Of a stretch of 64,000 bases of DNA, positions 54,601 through 61,014 are shown piece after piece. The stretch comes from Stictocephala bisonia (lineage: Eukaryota > Arthropoda > Insecta > Hemiptera > Membracidae). The translations under genes and the position numbers were made by a program. The notes under the pieces are model-generated. The model did no database searches, was not told the DNA's origin, and worked only from the letters and a program-made list of their open reading frames with translations. The DNA lies in NCBI GenBank assembly GCA_035578905.1, contig JAQJVL010000292.1, forward strand, positions 935,501 through 999,500, written 5' to 3'. How positions within the stretch are numbered: the stretch's first letter is position 1; each line of letters opens with the position of its first letter.

Positions 54601-57600
54601 ACCAAACTATGATCTCAAGATGGCACTGGGGGATGCGAATGCTAAGATAGGTAAGGAGGTTGTGTGGCAAGATGTAGCAGGAAAAGAGAGCCTCCATACA
54701 ACATCAAACAACAATGGAGAGAGACTTTGTAGTTTTGCAGAAGCAAATAATCTCAGGATTATGAGTACCTTCTTACAGAGAAAAAATATACATAAGGAAA
54801 CATGGATATCCCCAGACGGCAGGACAAGATACCAAATCGATCATGTCCTAGTAGACAACCGAAATAAAAGCAGTATCACTAATATTAGAAGTGTCCAAGA
54901 GAAGCTGATTGGGGGTCTGATCACCATCTTGTGCTGGTGAAAATAATGCAAAGAATATCGTTAGAAGCGAAAACAAAGAGCGTTAAGATGGATGTACTAG
55001 CAGTCGAAAAGCTTAGCGATAAAGAAGTAAACAAAAAATTTCAAATATCTCTAACAAATCGATTTCAAGCACTAAATGATATGAACAACCGAAATGAAGA
55101 AACACAAGACTTGGACGTTGGACATTGGGAAGACTTTAAGAAATCTACAATGGACTCAGCAACAGAAGTTTGTGGAAAAAGAAAGAAACCAAAAAAGAAC
55201 CCATGGTTTGACGAAGAATGTGAGCAAATGATCGAGGACAGAAATAATAAGAAAAAGGAATGGACAAGAAACAACTCTATAACGAGCCAAGCCGATTATT
55301 ATGAGGCAAATAAAAGAGCTACACAAGGTGTTTGAGAAGAAAGAAGAGAGAATATATAAAATCACTACTAGAGAAAGCCGAAAATGACCAAAGAGCAAAT
55401 AATTCAAAAGGATTTTATAAAGGAATAAAGCATTTTAGAAAAGGATACACCCCAAACACTTTTGGAATAAAGAATAAGGAGGACCACATAATAACACAGA
55501 AGAGTCAAGTAATTGAAAGGTGGAAAGAGTACTTCCAAGACCTTCTAAACTGCGAACAGGATACTCTCAATGAGGAGGAAGAGGAAACTTACCAGAATGT
55601 AGAACCATGGGTAGAAGAGCCCACAATAGCAGAAGTGGAAAAGGCAATTAAAGAACTAAAAAACAACAAAGCACCAGGAGACGATGGTTTACCATCTGAA
55701 TTACTGAAAAAGGGAGGACAAGTAATATGTGAAAAGCTCCATGGACTAATTAAAAAAATATGGAGAGAAGAAAGACTACCTAACGACTGGAAGGAAGCGA
55801 CAATATTACCATTTACAAGAAAGGCGAAAACTACAGGCAACTACTTACAAGCAGTGTGAAAACTACAGAGGCATATCACTGCTAAGTACTGCTTATAAAG
55901 CTCTTTCAAAAATAATTCAGCACCGATTAGAAGAATTCACCGACACAATAATAGGGGACCACCAAGCGGGTTTTATAAGGGGACGTTCAACCTCGGATCA
56001 AATCTTTATCTTGAAATCAGTCATTGGCAAGTATTGGGAATTCGATCGCGAATTCCATGGACTGTTTATCGATTTCTCGAAAGCATATGATAGCCTCAAT
56101 AGGAAGAAAACATGGAAAAAGATGGAAAAGTTTGGTATACCAAAAAAACTTATTAATCTAGCTAAGATGACAGTCGAAGGGTCTAAGTGTAAAGTCAGAA
56201 TTGAGGGTGAATTGTCTGATGCTTTTGAAGTAATAACAGGAGTTCGACAAGGTGACGGGCTTTCACCTTTGCTGTTTAACATAGCTCTAGAAGATGCCCT
56301 TCAAAAAATTAGACATAAAAACTTAGGTGTAACAGTAGGATGTAAAATTAATATATTATTAGCATTTGCCGACGATGTAACTATTTTTAACTGAAACAAA
56401 AGAAGACCTTGAAGAACTAACCAAAATTTTCATTCAAGAGACAGGATGCATGGGTCTAAGAATAAATGATGAGAAGACCAAGTACTTTGAAAGAGGTGGC
56501 CACCCGCTTACAGAAATAAATATAGAAGGACATAGCTTTGAAGAGGTGGAGCAGTTTAAATATCTGGGAGTACTAATATCCAATAAAAATAGTGAGGAAT
56601 TAGAAATTGTAAACAGAATAAACCTAGCCAACAGATCTTGTCGTCAAAGTTACTGTCATGCCGAACAAAAATACGAATATATCAAACGATAATAAGGCCA
56701 GTACTTTTATATGGTGCAGAAACCTGGATATTAAATAAAAAAGAAGAGAACAAACTCATCGTGTTTGAAATCGCGTACTAAGAAAAATATTTGGTCCAAC
56801 ATTGGAAAATGGAGAATGGAGGCGCAAGCATAACCAAGAGATAAGACAGCAGTACAATGACTGTGACATAATAGCAACCGCAAGATCAAGAAGATTGAGA
56901 TGGGCAGGCCATGTATGGCGTAGAGAACAAGGGACGCTACTGAAGGAAGCTGGATTGGGAAGACCAGTGGGAAGAAGACCTCTAGGTAGACCAAAAAGAA
57001 GATGGTGGGATGGGGTTAAGACAGACACCGCAGCACTTGGAACCACAATGGAGGAGGCAGAAAACAGAGAAAGATGGAGAGAGCTTGTTGGTGAGGCCAA
57101 ATCCCTTCTTGGGCATCGATGGCCATGGGAGTAAGTAAGTATATAACGATTAGGATAAATTAGGTTATGTTTGGTAGGTAAGTTGAATATAAAATTCTCT
57201 TTTAAATAAAATTAATATTTCAGCCCGAAAAATACTTATTACTTAGGCCTATATAACAAAACATAACCTAACTTATCATAATCATCTATATACTCAAAAA
57301 AATTATGTAGCCCAACTAAATTAAGTGTTAAAATTCAGCAGGAATAAATGCAAATTTGTTTTTGATCGCTCCCACTATACATCTGCCCATTAAAGGCGAT
57401 TTGCCGTGAGCGTAGGATAGTTTTTCTGTGATATCTCAAGTAACAATTGTCGAAGACTAAAATTGTATTCAACTTCGTGTTCAGTAAGATAAATTCAGAC
57501 AAATAACTGAGATAAATCAAAAAATAGGCCTAACATTTTCAAATACAATTTTTTCTTGATTAAACGTTACTTCTGCAGAATAAAAAGTGTTTTCTCATAA

Positions 57601-58051
57601 TACGTAGACCTGATTCTCCCCACTGAAGATAAAACAGTCAAGATTGGCGAGGAAACTACAAGGTGAACAAGTTTAAACATCAAGGTTAAAAAAAATTTTT
57701 TAAAACATGTTCAATACAAATAAACTCATATTTAACTACTTTTCAACAAGACATCTTATTTTCATTAGCACCTAGAAAGAACATAATTGACATAGGCCAA
57801 GATGCAACCATAAACCTAGTTCTAGATTCTCACAAGATGAAGGTTTCTATGTTTGCTAGAAAACTATTTAAAGCAAACATGGTACTTTTAAGATAAACTT
57901 ATAACCTTCAATACTAATCCCTCGTCAATCATTCCTTTAATTTTAACTAATTAAACATTAAATAGTCCAATAATCCAAGCAAACTTACAGCAAACAAAAG
58001 ATTGAAGAAGAATAGTAAGTATTTTATACAACTCATTCCGATTGAATCCAT
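21590..58051 (-). CDS. Tetraspanin (CD63/Tsp-like), 5 coding exons, 233 aa
   Basis: A four-pass membrane scaffold protein that organises receptors and integrins in plasma and endosomal membranes. The coding exons are 58051-57989, 41104-40916, 35508-35338, 24077-23865 and 21655-21590 on the minus strand, 702 nt with the stop. All four introns are phase 0 with GT..AG ends. TM1 is about residues 11-33 (KYLLFFFNLLFA then ISGIVIFTVG). TM2 is about 53-72, ending in FGCCGAIQES. TM3 is about 83-103 and TM4 about 207-222. The large loop has CCG, PYSCC, a single Cys and NGC, six cysteines in all, plus an NGT glycosylation site. The tail ends in YETV, a YxxPhi-type endosomal sorting signal comparable to the tail of CD63. 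The ATG has a good context (A at -3, G at +4). Length is normal for the family. Naming the exact paralogue is not possible here. Confidence 0.93.
21880..22204. repeat. Small inverted-repeat element in tetraspanin intron 4
   Basis: An 18-bp inverted pair, TTTTCTGTTAATTCACTA at 21880-21897 and its complement at 22187-22204, frames 325 bp. Extra 'ttaattcacta'-like words sit just inside both ends. It resembles a MITE, but no clear target duplication was recognised. No coding capacity. Confidence 0.5.
22205..23864. other. Intron 4 remainder, AT-rich, nothing recognised
   Basis: AT-rich intronic sequence. No gene, RNA or classified repeat is seen. Confidence 0.5.
23865..24077 (-). CDS. Tetraspanin coding exon 4
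   Basis: 71 codons between acceptor CTACAG|CTT and donor CAG|GTCAGT. It begins LKCCGTES, includes PYSCC and NNNGC, and ends in the start of TM4 (GGFGLGVALAQ). It carries all six large-loop cysteines. Confidence 0.93.
24177..24560 (+). repeat. tRNA-derived-type SINE, copy A
   Basis: Begins GTCGGCACTGGTGGCGCAGT, a box-A-like start, and runs through 'taataccgacatgg', 'gtatcaggcttgt' and 'actacgtggttcggatt' to the tail 'cttgacgatcagcatcttaa'. It aligns along its length with copy B at 34636, and its 3' third aligns with copy C at 62057. It is intronic in the tetraspanin, antisense to that gene. Confidence 0.8.
25053..26127 (-). mobile_element. Non-autonomous piggyBac element with TTAA ends
   Basis: TTAA at 25053-25056 and 26124-26127 flank perfect 17-bp inverted repeats CCCTTTTAAGGCCAACA (25057-25073, complement 26107-26123). 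Subterminal 'aaggccaa' words recur inside. The interior keeps a short 5' piece of a transposase reading frame and lacks the catalytic part, so it is an internally deleted derivative. It lies in tetraspanin intron 3. Confidence 0.9.
25537..25692 (-). pseudogene. N-terminal stub of a piggyBac transposase
   Basis: An ATG at 25692 opens 51 codons beginning MSKRRRSNSSVGEDT and ending in an acidic run (NSDSDDNIDDELF) before TGA at 25537. piggyBac transposases commonly start with such a basic then Asp/Glu/Ser-rich region. The reading frame then stops and no DDE core follows. Its position within the TTAA-flanked element supports the call, which rests on composition and context because this region is poorly conserved. 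Confidence 0.6.
26128..28096. other. Intron 3 AT-rich stretch, nothing recognised
   Basis: Short open frames at 26246-26512 and 27297-27503 have no recognisable domain or splice context. A pair of related words, 'cggaacagttctgtga' and 'cggaacggttctgtga', sits at about 26580-26640. Confidence 0.45.
28097..28698. repeat. 600-bp imperfect palindrome (foldback element)
   Basis: The left arm (28097-28370) and right arm (28461-28698) are complementary throughout with indels and substitutions. The best part is 'gtctgtcagctgttca.ataaatatcagctgttg', left near 28276-28310 and right near 28512-28548. The outer ends are GTTTCATAATTGAAT and its complement. The loop is about 90 bp. It is a non-coding, MITE-like foldback in tetraspanin intron 3. 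Confidence 0.8.
29092..29928 (-). other. Two weakly coding-like stretches, unassigned
   Basis: On the minus strand, 29928-29653 is open (contains MLKKTVTDTNLYAVEIMHIF) and 29295-29092 is open (contains MDVDVDVNCCKIINPSEVE). Base composition is less AT-biased than the neighbourhood. No domain is recognised, and the first frame has no ATG at its start. They could be exons of a nested gene, decayed transposon, or chance. Confidence 0.2.
30005..30345. repeat. Possible hAT-type non-autonomous element
   Basis: Begins with repeated 'gaactagttc' and 'gaacgaactcgttc' words and ends with 'cgagtactcgcacatcccta', a form common at hAT ends. The ends are not matching perfect inverted repeats and no 8-bp duplication was identified, so this is tentative. 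Confidence 0.25.
31060..31510 (-). pseudogene. DIRS-type reverse transcriptase fragment
   Basis: The open part (31492-31286) reads LSPYFTIPKPDDTHRFILNL, then KSFNKHVFKEHFKMENLKTA. This is the fingers region of a tyrosine-recombinase (DIRS-like) or related LTR-type reverse transcriptase, where 'HFKME' is typical. Past the stop, other frames give FFVVPVHGSTKKY, a FGL-type block and LKPVLAHL in the expected order to about 31060. No recombinase, RNase H or terminal repeats are seen. It is a short decayed piece in tetraspanin intron 3. Confidence 0.7.
32179..32634. mobile_element. Tc1/mariner-type MITE with TA duplication
   Basis: Left end CAGGGTGGAAAAAAATTATG followed by 'gaaacgcttttacaac', right end complementary (AAGGGCGGAAAAATATGG, then 'aaacgctttcacaac'). 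TA flanks both sides (32177-32178 and 32635-32636). The 456-bp interior has no transposase frame. Confidence 0.75.
32700..33640. other. Unclassified intronic stretch with a GC-richer core
   Basis: 32770-33090 is notably less AT-rich than its surroundings ('gggatcaggaggggaggcgatc', 'agtgggggctgcc') and may belong to an unrecognised repeat. No open frame or splice-bounded exon could be supported. Confidence 0.35.
34636..35050 (+). repeat. tRNA-derived-type SINE, copy B
   Basis: Starts GTCGGCACTGGTGGCGCAGT as in copy A and follows it throughout, including 'actacgtggttcggattcc', a box-B-like word. It is longer than copy A by short insertions and ends near 'cattcatattcgcc'. It lies just inside tetraspanin intron 3, about 290 bp from exon 3. 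Confidence 0.8.
35338..35508 (-). CDS. Tetraspanin coding exon 3
   Basis: 57 codons between acceptor TTCAG|TTT and donor GAT|GTAGGT. It encodes TM3 (FAVMLFVIFLMEIAGGFAGY) and the first helices of the large extracellular loop, up to WNALQHD just before the CCG motif. Confidence 0.92.
36481..38804 (-). mobile_element. mariner-like element with ~460-bp terminal inverted repeats
   Basis: The ends are CAGGGTGTCTCTGAACTCTC and its complement, flanked by TA at 36479-36480 and 38805-38806. The terminal repeats run from 36481 to about 36960 and from about 38335 to 38804, nearly identical apart from small indels. Between them lies one transposase gene on the minus strand. The element is 2,324 bp and interrupts tetraspanin intron 2. 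The similarity of the two arms points to a fairly recent insertion. Confidence 0.92.
37031..38092 (-). pseudogene. mariner-superfamily transposase, two frameshifts
   Basis: A cut-and-paste transposase of the IS630-Tc1-mariner superfamily. It starts at ATG 38092 (MANYNNEEYCDMHFFYGAA), an N-terminal helix-turn-helix of the DUF4817 type, with RQLPSANTFYAVHNRLRETG. A frame change near 37790 leads to VWRVLKEQQLYPFHLQRVQ. The first catalytic Asp is in VLFTDECSFN (about 37620), followed by a second shift near 37575. The remaining frame (37579-37031) is intact: INVWAGIVGDNIVGPYIFP, then WFQHDGAPAHF with the second Asp, WPPRSPDLTPLDFYFWG with the third acidic residue, and the C terminus. The length is about 350 residues. 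All three catalytic residues remain, but the two shifts should inactivate it unless they are assembly errors. Confidence 0.88.
39260..39840. other. Coding-like stretch of unknown origin in intron 2
   Basis: Less AT-rich than its surroundings, with overlapping open frames on the plus strand at 39468-39686 and 39611-39835 (for example NKTYTCMVCGISLGTAS). No domain, splice context or transposon terminus is recognised. It may be a decayed element. Confidence 0.25.
40063..40365 (+). repeat. Direct tandem duplication, 152-bp unit
   Basis: The unit beginning AAGTATCTAAAAAGACAGAG occurs at 40063 and again at 40215 with almost no differences (c/t within 'aactgcatg'). It is AT-rich and non-coding. It is either a recent tandem duplication or an assembly duplication. 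Confidence 0.9.
40916..41104 (-). CDS. Tetraspanin coding exon 2
   Basis: 63 codons between acceptor TTTTAG|ATA and donor ACG|GTAAGT. It encodes the rest of TM1, the small extracellular loop (KMYYEYAQFIDDKFFSPP) and TM2 with the conserved FGCCGAIQES turn. It matches the family closely. Confidence 0.93.
42388..42742. repeat. Inverted pair of ~160-bp sequences, short loop
   Basis: The left arm (42388-42558) and right arm (42588-42742) are near-complementary. Both end outside in CCAAATCTTTTTCAAG and inside in GTTAAC, with a loop of about 29 bp. The left arm has a 16-bp internal duplication. It sits at a break in the LINE, where thumb-domain coding sequence is missing. Confidence 0.85.
43219..44246 (+). 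pseudogene. Penelope-like element: linker and GIY-YIG endonuclease
   Basis: The first part (43219-43404) reads MIYRLLNTPLNEDNFEKEL and KNIAVYNGYDP, the segment between RT and endonuclease in Penelope-like elements. After the insertion the frame resumes at about 43740 with FKKREENYWASFTFN. The GIY-YIG nuclease shows SGIYEINCDNCEEKYIGQT and RNLKIRFKEH, followed by the His block AVARHCLTTNH and the Glu-containing ending LNAWETYFIN. The nuclease half is intact from 43740 to the stop at 44246. The protein as a whole is disrupted and lacks its RT. GIY-YIG domains are a hallmark of this retroelement group. Confidence 0.9.
43409..43739. mobile_element. Small insertion with 17-bp inverted repeats inside the Penelope-like element
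   Basis: GAAGTTATACTTCTTTG at 43431-43447 is perfectly inverted at 43723-43739. The Penelope-like reading frame breaks at about 43405 and resumes at 43740, which fixes the insertion. The left edge may extend to 43409 because foreign sequence (GTGTGCGTCGGACCACACGG) precedes the repeat. No coding frame and no assigned superfamily. Confidence 0.65.
44366..44398 (+). ncRNA. Hammerhead-ribozyme-like core at Penelope-like tail
   Basis: CTGATGA (44366-44372) is followed by a perfect 6-bp stem II (GCCAGC-TTT-GCTGGC, 44374-44388) and GAAA (44389-44392), the invariant hammerhead core. AGGCCT then A (44392-44398) could form a loop-less, dimer-type stem III with cleavage after UA. Stem I pairing on either side looks weak. 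Hammerheads are known in Penelope-like elements, which fits the position. Activity is not shown. Confidence 0.6.
45540..46230 (-). pseudogene. LINE endonuclease domain
   Basis: Minus-strand blocks in the order expected for an apurinic-type LINE endonuclease: HVNAQSLFCHIDEF (catalytic Asn block, about 46215-46170), ILISETWLKPSHSD with the catalytic Glu, FRNDCLHKEGGGIAIYVK, VMGDFNINLVGQI (about 45810-45770) and KHDLIFCAYKLQPPK (45600-45540), where the canonical SDHD is changed to SKHD. Stops and shifts fall between the blocks. It would nick target DNA to prime reverse transcription, but this copy cannot make a whole protein. Confidence 0.8.
46500..47291. other. AT-rich intronic spacer
   Basis: Rich in 'aataataat' words. 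No gene or classified element is seen. Confidence 0.5.
47292..48035. mobile_element. TTAA-flanked non-autonomous element
   Basis: TTAA at 47292-47295 and 48032-48035 flank perfect 14-bp inverted repeats CACATTCGCTGCGG (47296-47309, complement 48018-48031). The TTAA flanks suggest piggyBac-type mobilisation. Both ends, especially the first 240 bp, are GC-richer than the surroundings. The open frames inside (47521-47273 minus, 47739-48035 plus) have no recognisable domain. Confidence 0.8.
48036..49951. other. Intron 1 stretch without recognised features
   Basis: AT-rich. The short open frames (for example 48634-48449 minus, 49609-49415 minus) have no domain and no convincing splice context. 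Confidence 0.5.
49952..50487. repeat. Strong inverted repeat, 89-bp arms around a 358-bp core
   Basis: The left arm (49952-50040) and right arm (50399-50487) are complementary with about two mismatches. The outer ends read TCTAATGGAACT and the inner ends GTAGTGTAATGGTGAGT, which resembles a tRNA 5' half with box A. The core (50041-50398) is less AT-rich than the surroundings and has no recognised domain, although it stays open on the plus strand. No target duplication could be recognised at the edges. Confidence 0.85.
50653..51354 (-). pseudogene. Decayed mariner-superfamily transposase
   Basis: Minus-strand blocks from 51354: a terminus-like start (AGGGTGACAATTAAGTCC), then FQQD... HYGVQVRQYLDTVFRRRWIG (about 50920-50840). 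Next come RRGVIEWPA, a stop, TPDVTPLDY, another stop, GYLKNKVYETQPTDLIDL, and RHRIAQDVPRESIERS ending at 50653. This is the second and third catalytic block and the C terminus of a transposase related to the one at 37031-38092. Internal stops and frame changes make it inactive. The left terminal repeat was not found. Confidence 0.75.
51640..52090 (+). repeat. Dispersed long-inverted-arm repeat, copy 2
   Basis: Shares with copy 1 (13690) the order 'ggatacgaattt', 'cattacgcgatcatta', 'gacagctattaggcc', 'gagtaaatagacagt' and 'gagttaggttatgtttgg'. It is non-coding. The family's opposite orientation appears at 57145-57500, so the RTE-type LINE at 53.7-57.1 kb lies between two oppositely oriented copies. 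Confidence 0.5.
53597..53615 (-). repeat. Solo piggyBac-like terminus
   Basis: On the minus strand, TTAA is followed by CCCTTTGAGGACCC, nearly the same as the TTAA end at 216 (CCTTTTGAGGTCC). No matching opposite end was found to its left, so it may be a broken element or chance. Confidence 0.4.
53700..57140 (+). mobile_element. RTE-type LINE retrotransposon, nearly full length but decayed
   Basis: A GC-richer 5' leader (53700-54165) precedes an endonuclease and RT polyprotein (54170-57134). The element ends within a few bases of the stop in a short TAAG-type repeat (GTAAGTAAGTA, 57131-57141). A very short 3' UTR ending in a microsatellite is typical of the RTE group. It lies in tetraspanin intron 1, antisense to the gene. 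Confidence 0.87.
54170..57134 (+). pseudogene. RTE-type endonuclease / reverse transcriptase polyprotein
   Basis: From ATG 54170: GTWNVRTL (Asn block), LVALQETKWPL (catalytic Glu), ITFYAPTEDAEEEE and LGDANAKIG cover the endonuclease, whose SDHH block is frameshifted near 54905. RT blocks follow: APGDDGLPSELLKKG (about 55670), ENYRGISLLSTAYK (about 55860), QAGFIRGRSTSDQ, FIDFSKAYDSLNR (about 56070), GVRQGDGLSPLLFN and FADDV, the active site (about 56370). Then come FKYLGVLIS, RPVLLYGAETWILN and the C-terminal RLRWAGHVWRRE with GRPKRRWWDGVK, ending WPWE-stop at 57134. At least five frame breaks (about 54905, 55335, 55830, 56395, 56640-56780) inactivate it. The uninterrupted pieces are long, so decay is moderate. 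Confidence 0.9.
57145..57500 (-). repeat. Dispersed long-inverted-arm repeat, copy 3
   Basis: On the minus strand it repeats 'gataagttaggttatgtttt', 'taagtatttttcgggctgaa' and, more weakly, the 'tgaatacaattttagtc' block of copy 1. A plus-strand 'aaattaggttatgtttgg' also occurs at 57157, so the two arms face each other here. Confidence 0.45.
57989..58051 (-). CDS. Tetraspanin coding exon 1
   Basis: 21 codons from ATG. It encodes the cytosolic N terminus (MDSIGMSCIKYLL) and the first half of TM1, and ends GCT|GTAAGT. The Cys-Ile-Lys-Tyr start is the usual tetraspanin juxtamembrane palmitoylation-type sequence. It joins in frame to ISGIVIF of exon 2, making one continuous hydrophobic helix, although the intron is 16.9 kb. 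Confidence 0.9.
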
Positions 58052-58226
58052 GTTGAGCTGTTTATTTTAAGATACCTTGATAAAGTAACAATTCTAAGGC
58101 ATAAGTCTACAGTTATACAAATCGATCACTAAATTTGGTACTGAAATAATAATTTAATTAGAGTGTGATCCCGATTACACTGAAATGACCACAGTACACA
58201 CTGAGTACTTTGACTACTGACATCAG

Positions 58227-58323
58227 AATACTGTCTTCTCCCCTCTCCATCCACTACAAGTTTGACAGCGACAGGAAGTGGACAAGAACAACACCTACCA
58301 CATACTGGCCACTAGCCAAAGAG
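58227..58323 (+). CDS. Possible internal exon, unknown protein
   Basis: 97 bp bounded by a plausible acceptor (CTGACATCAG) and a good donor (GAG|GTAAGA). The open frame reads ILSSPLSIHYKFDSDRKW and TRTTPTTYWPLAKE, with C-ending codons unlike the AT-rich surroundings. It lies 176 bp upstream of the tetraspanin ATG on the opposite strand. No partner exon or domain is recognised. Confidence 0.3.
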
Positions 58324-58502
58324 GTAAGAATAAACCCTAGAAGGCCTTATATTCATACCTTATATTACACACTTAGGCCTGGTGCGGCACTTTAGGCGGG
58401 GGTTGGGTGGAGGTTAGGCAGAGACCGTTCTGCGAACATTCCTGATGACTCAAGGAACTGAAGACAAATGACAAATAGGAGATGTTGCTGTTATTATATT
58501 GT

Positions 58503-59400
58503 TTAATTTATTTATTTATTTACGGTTAAACCATTTTTATAATAACAATACATGCAAAATAACAAAAATACATTAGAACAGCAGAATAATATTGACTAGT
58601 AACAGAAAGATCTGATAACATTGACAGAAAAATAGACGCTATACAAGACCAGTACAACTAGATCACAGCAGAGCGAGATTACTGTTCCTCGAGAGCCGAA
58701 GACACAATCCTCCTGACATCCTGTGGACCGCAGTCAAAGAAGTCCACATATGGGCAGAGTCGATTACCGAGTCGATGCAGTATAGGCAGAGGGTAATAAA
58801 GTTCATAGTTCGTGGAACAGTGTTGGCGAGCATACAGCACATTGGAGCGAGTGGATCTAAGTGGTGGGACATGTAGGTCAATCAGCGCAAGCAGATCAGG
58901 GCAGTTGATTTGTCCACTTAGTATCTTGAATAGAAACATGGCATCGCTGATTTCTCTCCTTGTGGCTAGAGTATCCTGAGTATCAAGTCCAAGAAACCTT
59001 CTAATGTCCTGGGTAGGTACACCATCCTACACCCGATGAGACGTAGAAAATGGCACTGAATGCTCTCCAGACGATCGATGTAGCACTTTTGGTGGGGTGG
59101 CCATATAGAGCTGCAATATTCAAGTTTCGACCTCACCAAAGAAATGTACAGCGTGCGAAGCGCCTCTATACTCAATCCACACCTGGAGGATCTCATGATG
59201 AATCCCAAGACCCTGGTGGCTTTAAAACAAATTTCGTCGATATGCCGTGAGAAACTCAGATCCGCACACAATACAACCCCTAAATCTCGAATGCAGTCGC
59301 TTCTAGCGAGGGGCATGTTGCTTAGGCAGTAATTGTAATTCACAGGCCTTCTAGCTCTACTATATGTAACCACCACACACTTGTTAATATTAAGATTTTA
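58503..59400 (-). mobile_element. 5'-truncated LINE, RT C-terminal part
   Basis: Encodes the RT connection and thumb region, including IRDLGVVLCADLSFSRHIDE, FKATRVLGFIMRSSR and LRTLYISLVRSKLEYCSSIW (59376-59050). A second frame (58939-58679) gives NYELYYPLPILHRL. The minus-strand 3' side ends in a TAAA-type tail at about 58503-58525, supporting a retrotransposed, 5'-truncated copy. The blocks suit the Jockey/I-type LINEs. One main frame shift and a C-terminal stop make it inactive. Confidence 0.8.
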
Positions 59401-60305
59401 GTTGTAAAGTACTGTATGAATTTCTTATGTTTGTATGATATCTATTATTTGTTATACAGTATTGTGTATTGTGATCGTATAGAAAAAGTATATAAGTTGA
59501 TCTAAAAATGTATTTTAAGGCCCCCTGAACCCAAAAAAGTGTTCTTTTTTAATTTAATATCTGTGTCTGTACACTTCGCTACAGTACAGCGAATGGATAG
59601 ATTTTTATGAAATTTGGTACGTAGGTGTATTTAGGTAATTTCTCTGGACTGTTTTTTTTTTTACTTATTTTAAATTTTAGTTTTTTAAATTTTTATGGCC
59701 AAACGCCATACGAAAATGAAATGTTCAATGACTGTAGAAGCCTCGACATATAGTATTAATAACATTTTCTATTGTCGATGGCAATACGTTTCATTTTCAA
59801 CATTTCATTCCAGTCCAGCTCAAGTTTAACTTTCTTGGCGCCAGGAATGGTTGTGATATTTCATGGTATTATTATCATATTATGATTGTTTACTATGGTC
59901 AACAAATGCAAAAATAATAAAGTTCGCGTTTGTTTGGTGGCGAAATTCATTACATACTCTAAGAGAACATAATACATTTGTAATTTTAAGTAATCTATTA
60001 ATAATAATGTATGTTTACCTAGGTATTTGTAAGAATCAGCGTTATCTATCCTCAACAAAGTAGCCTAGGTCTACATCAGATTTCTACCAATAACAATAAA
60101 TTTAAGTATAAAGTTATAGTACTAGTCTATAAAATATAAAGCCACTAAATATCATAATAGGCTTATTTTACTGTGAACTGGTTTCATAACTATATTTTGC
60201 TCATATTCATTGATATTGGACTTTATATGCTTATGCCTAATTAATTAATGATCTACACAATAGAGGAGAGATTGTTATTATATTTATTGCCGATATAGAA
60301 TAAAA

Positions 60306-60374
60306 ATGGATTGCACCCAAGTGTTGGTTGAAGAAGATGATAGAAGAGATGTTCCTCATACTGGAAGACTCAAG
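60306..60374 (+). CDS. Possible first coding exon, unknown protein
   Basis: The ATG at 60306 opens 23 codons (MDCTQVLVEEDDRRDVPHTG, then RLK) ending AAG|GTGGGC, a usable donor in phase 0. Amino-acid and codon composition look coding amid AT-rich sequence. No downstream exon was found before the window ends, and the protein is not recognised. Confidence 0.3.
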
Positions 60375-61014
60375 GTGGGCTTACTTTATTTTACCTTATG
60401 CTAGGCCTAGCCCATGAGTTAAGATAAACATTTCTGAGACAGGCCTAGTGAAGTTTACTCTAGTGATTTCAAATAATAGGCCTCTTGGGCATTAAAATAG
60501 TGTTTATTCCGCAGAAAGTCATTTTGTACTTGGCCTTATGAAGGTAATCAAGCAGTTTCTAGCCCAGCCAACACATGAATTTACAACATTTCTACTAGTA
60601 TTAGAACTATGTTAGATTTTTCAATAAAACAGTTTTTCTGAAGAAATTTTGTTTAACTTGCTGGCAAAAACCTAACAAAAACTCATAATTAAAGGTTACC
60701 TTCATACAATGTTCGTACTAGAGGTTTTCTCATACAACTTCGCATCCGTATCGCGCAGGTAGTATTTACATCATAGAGAGGCCTCAAGGTGTGTTTTTTC
60801 TACCTTCACTGCTTAATCAAAACAAATCACAACAATGTAAAACATATGATATTCGTACTCTCGATGACACTCAGTCTGCAATGTTTAATTTTTAATATGG
60901 TTATGTTTTAAACTGTGAATCCATGGCTATAACTGATTTAAATAACCTGACATTATTTAGTAGGCCATAGATACTAAGTAGGCCTAAGTACAACTCGGCA
61001 AGACATGAAAAAGA

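Noticed and set aside
55065..57100. Minus-strand open frames across the RTE-type LINE
   Set aside because: They are antisense shadows of the plus-strand polyprotein and carry no family motifs.
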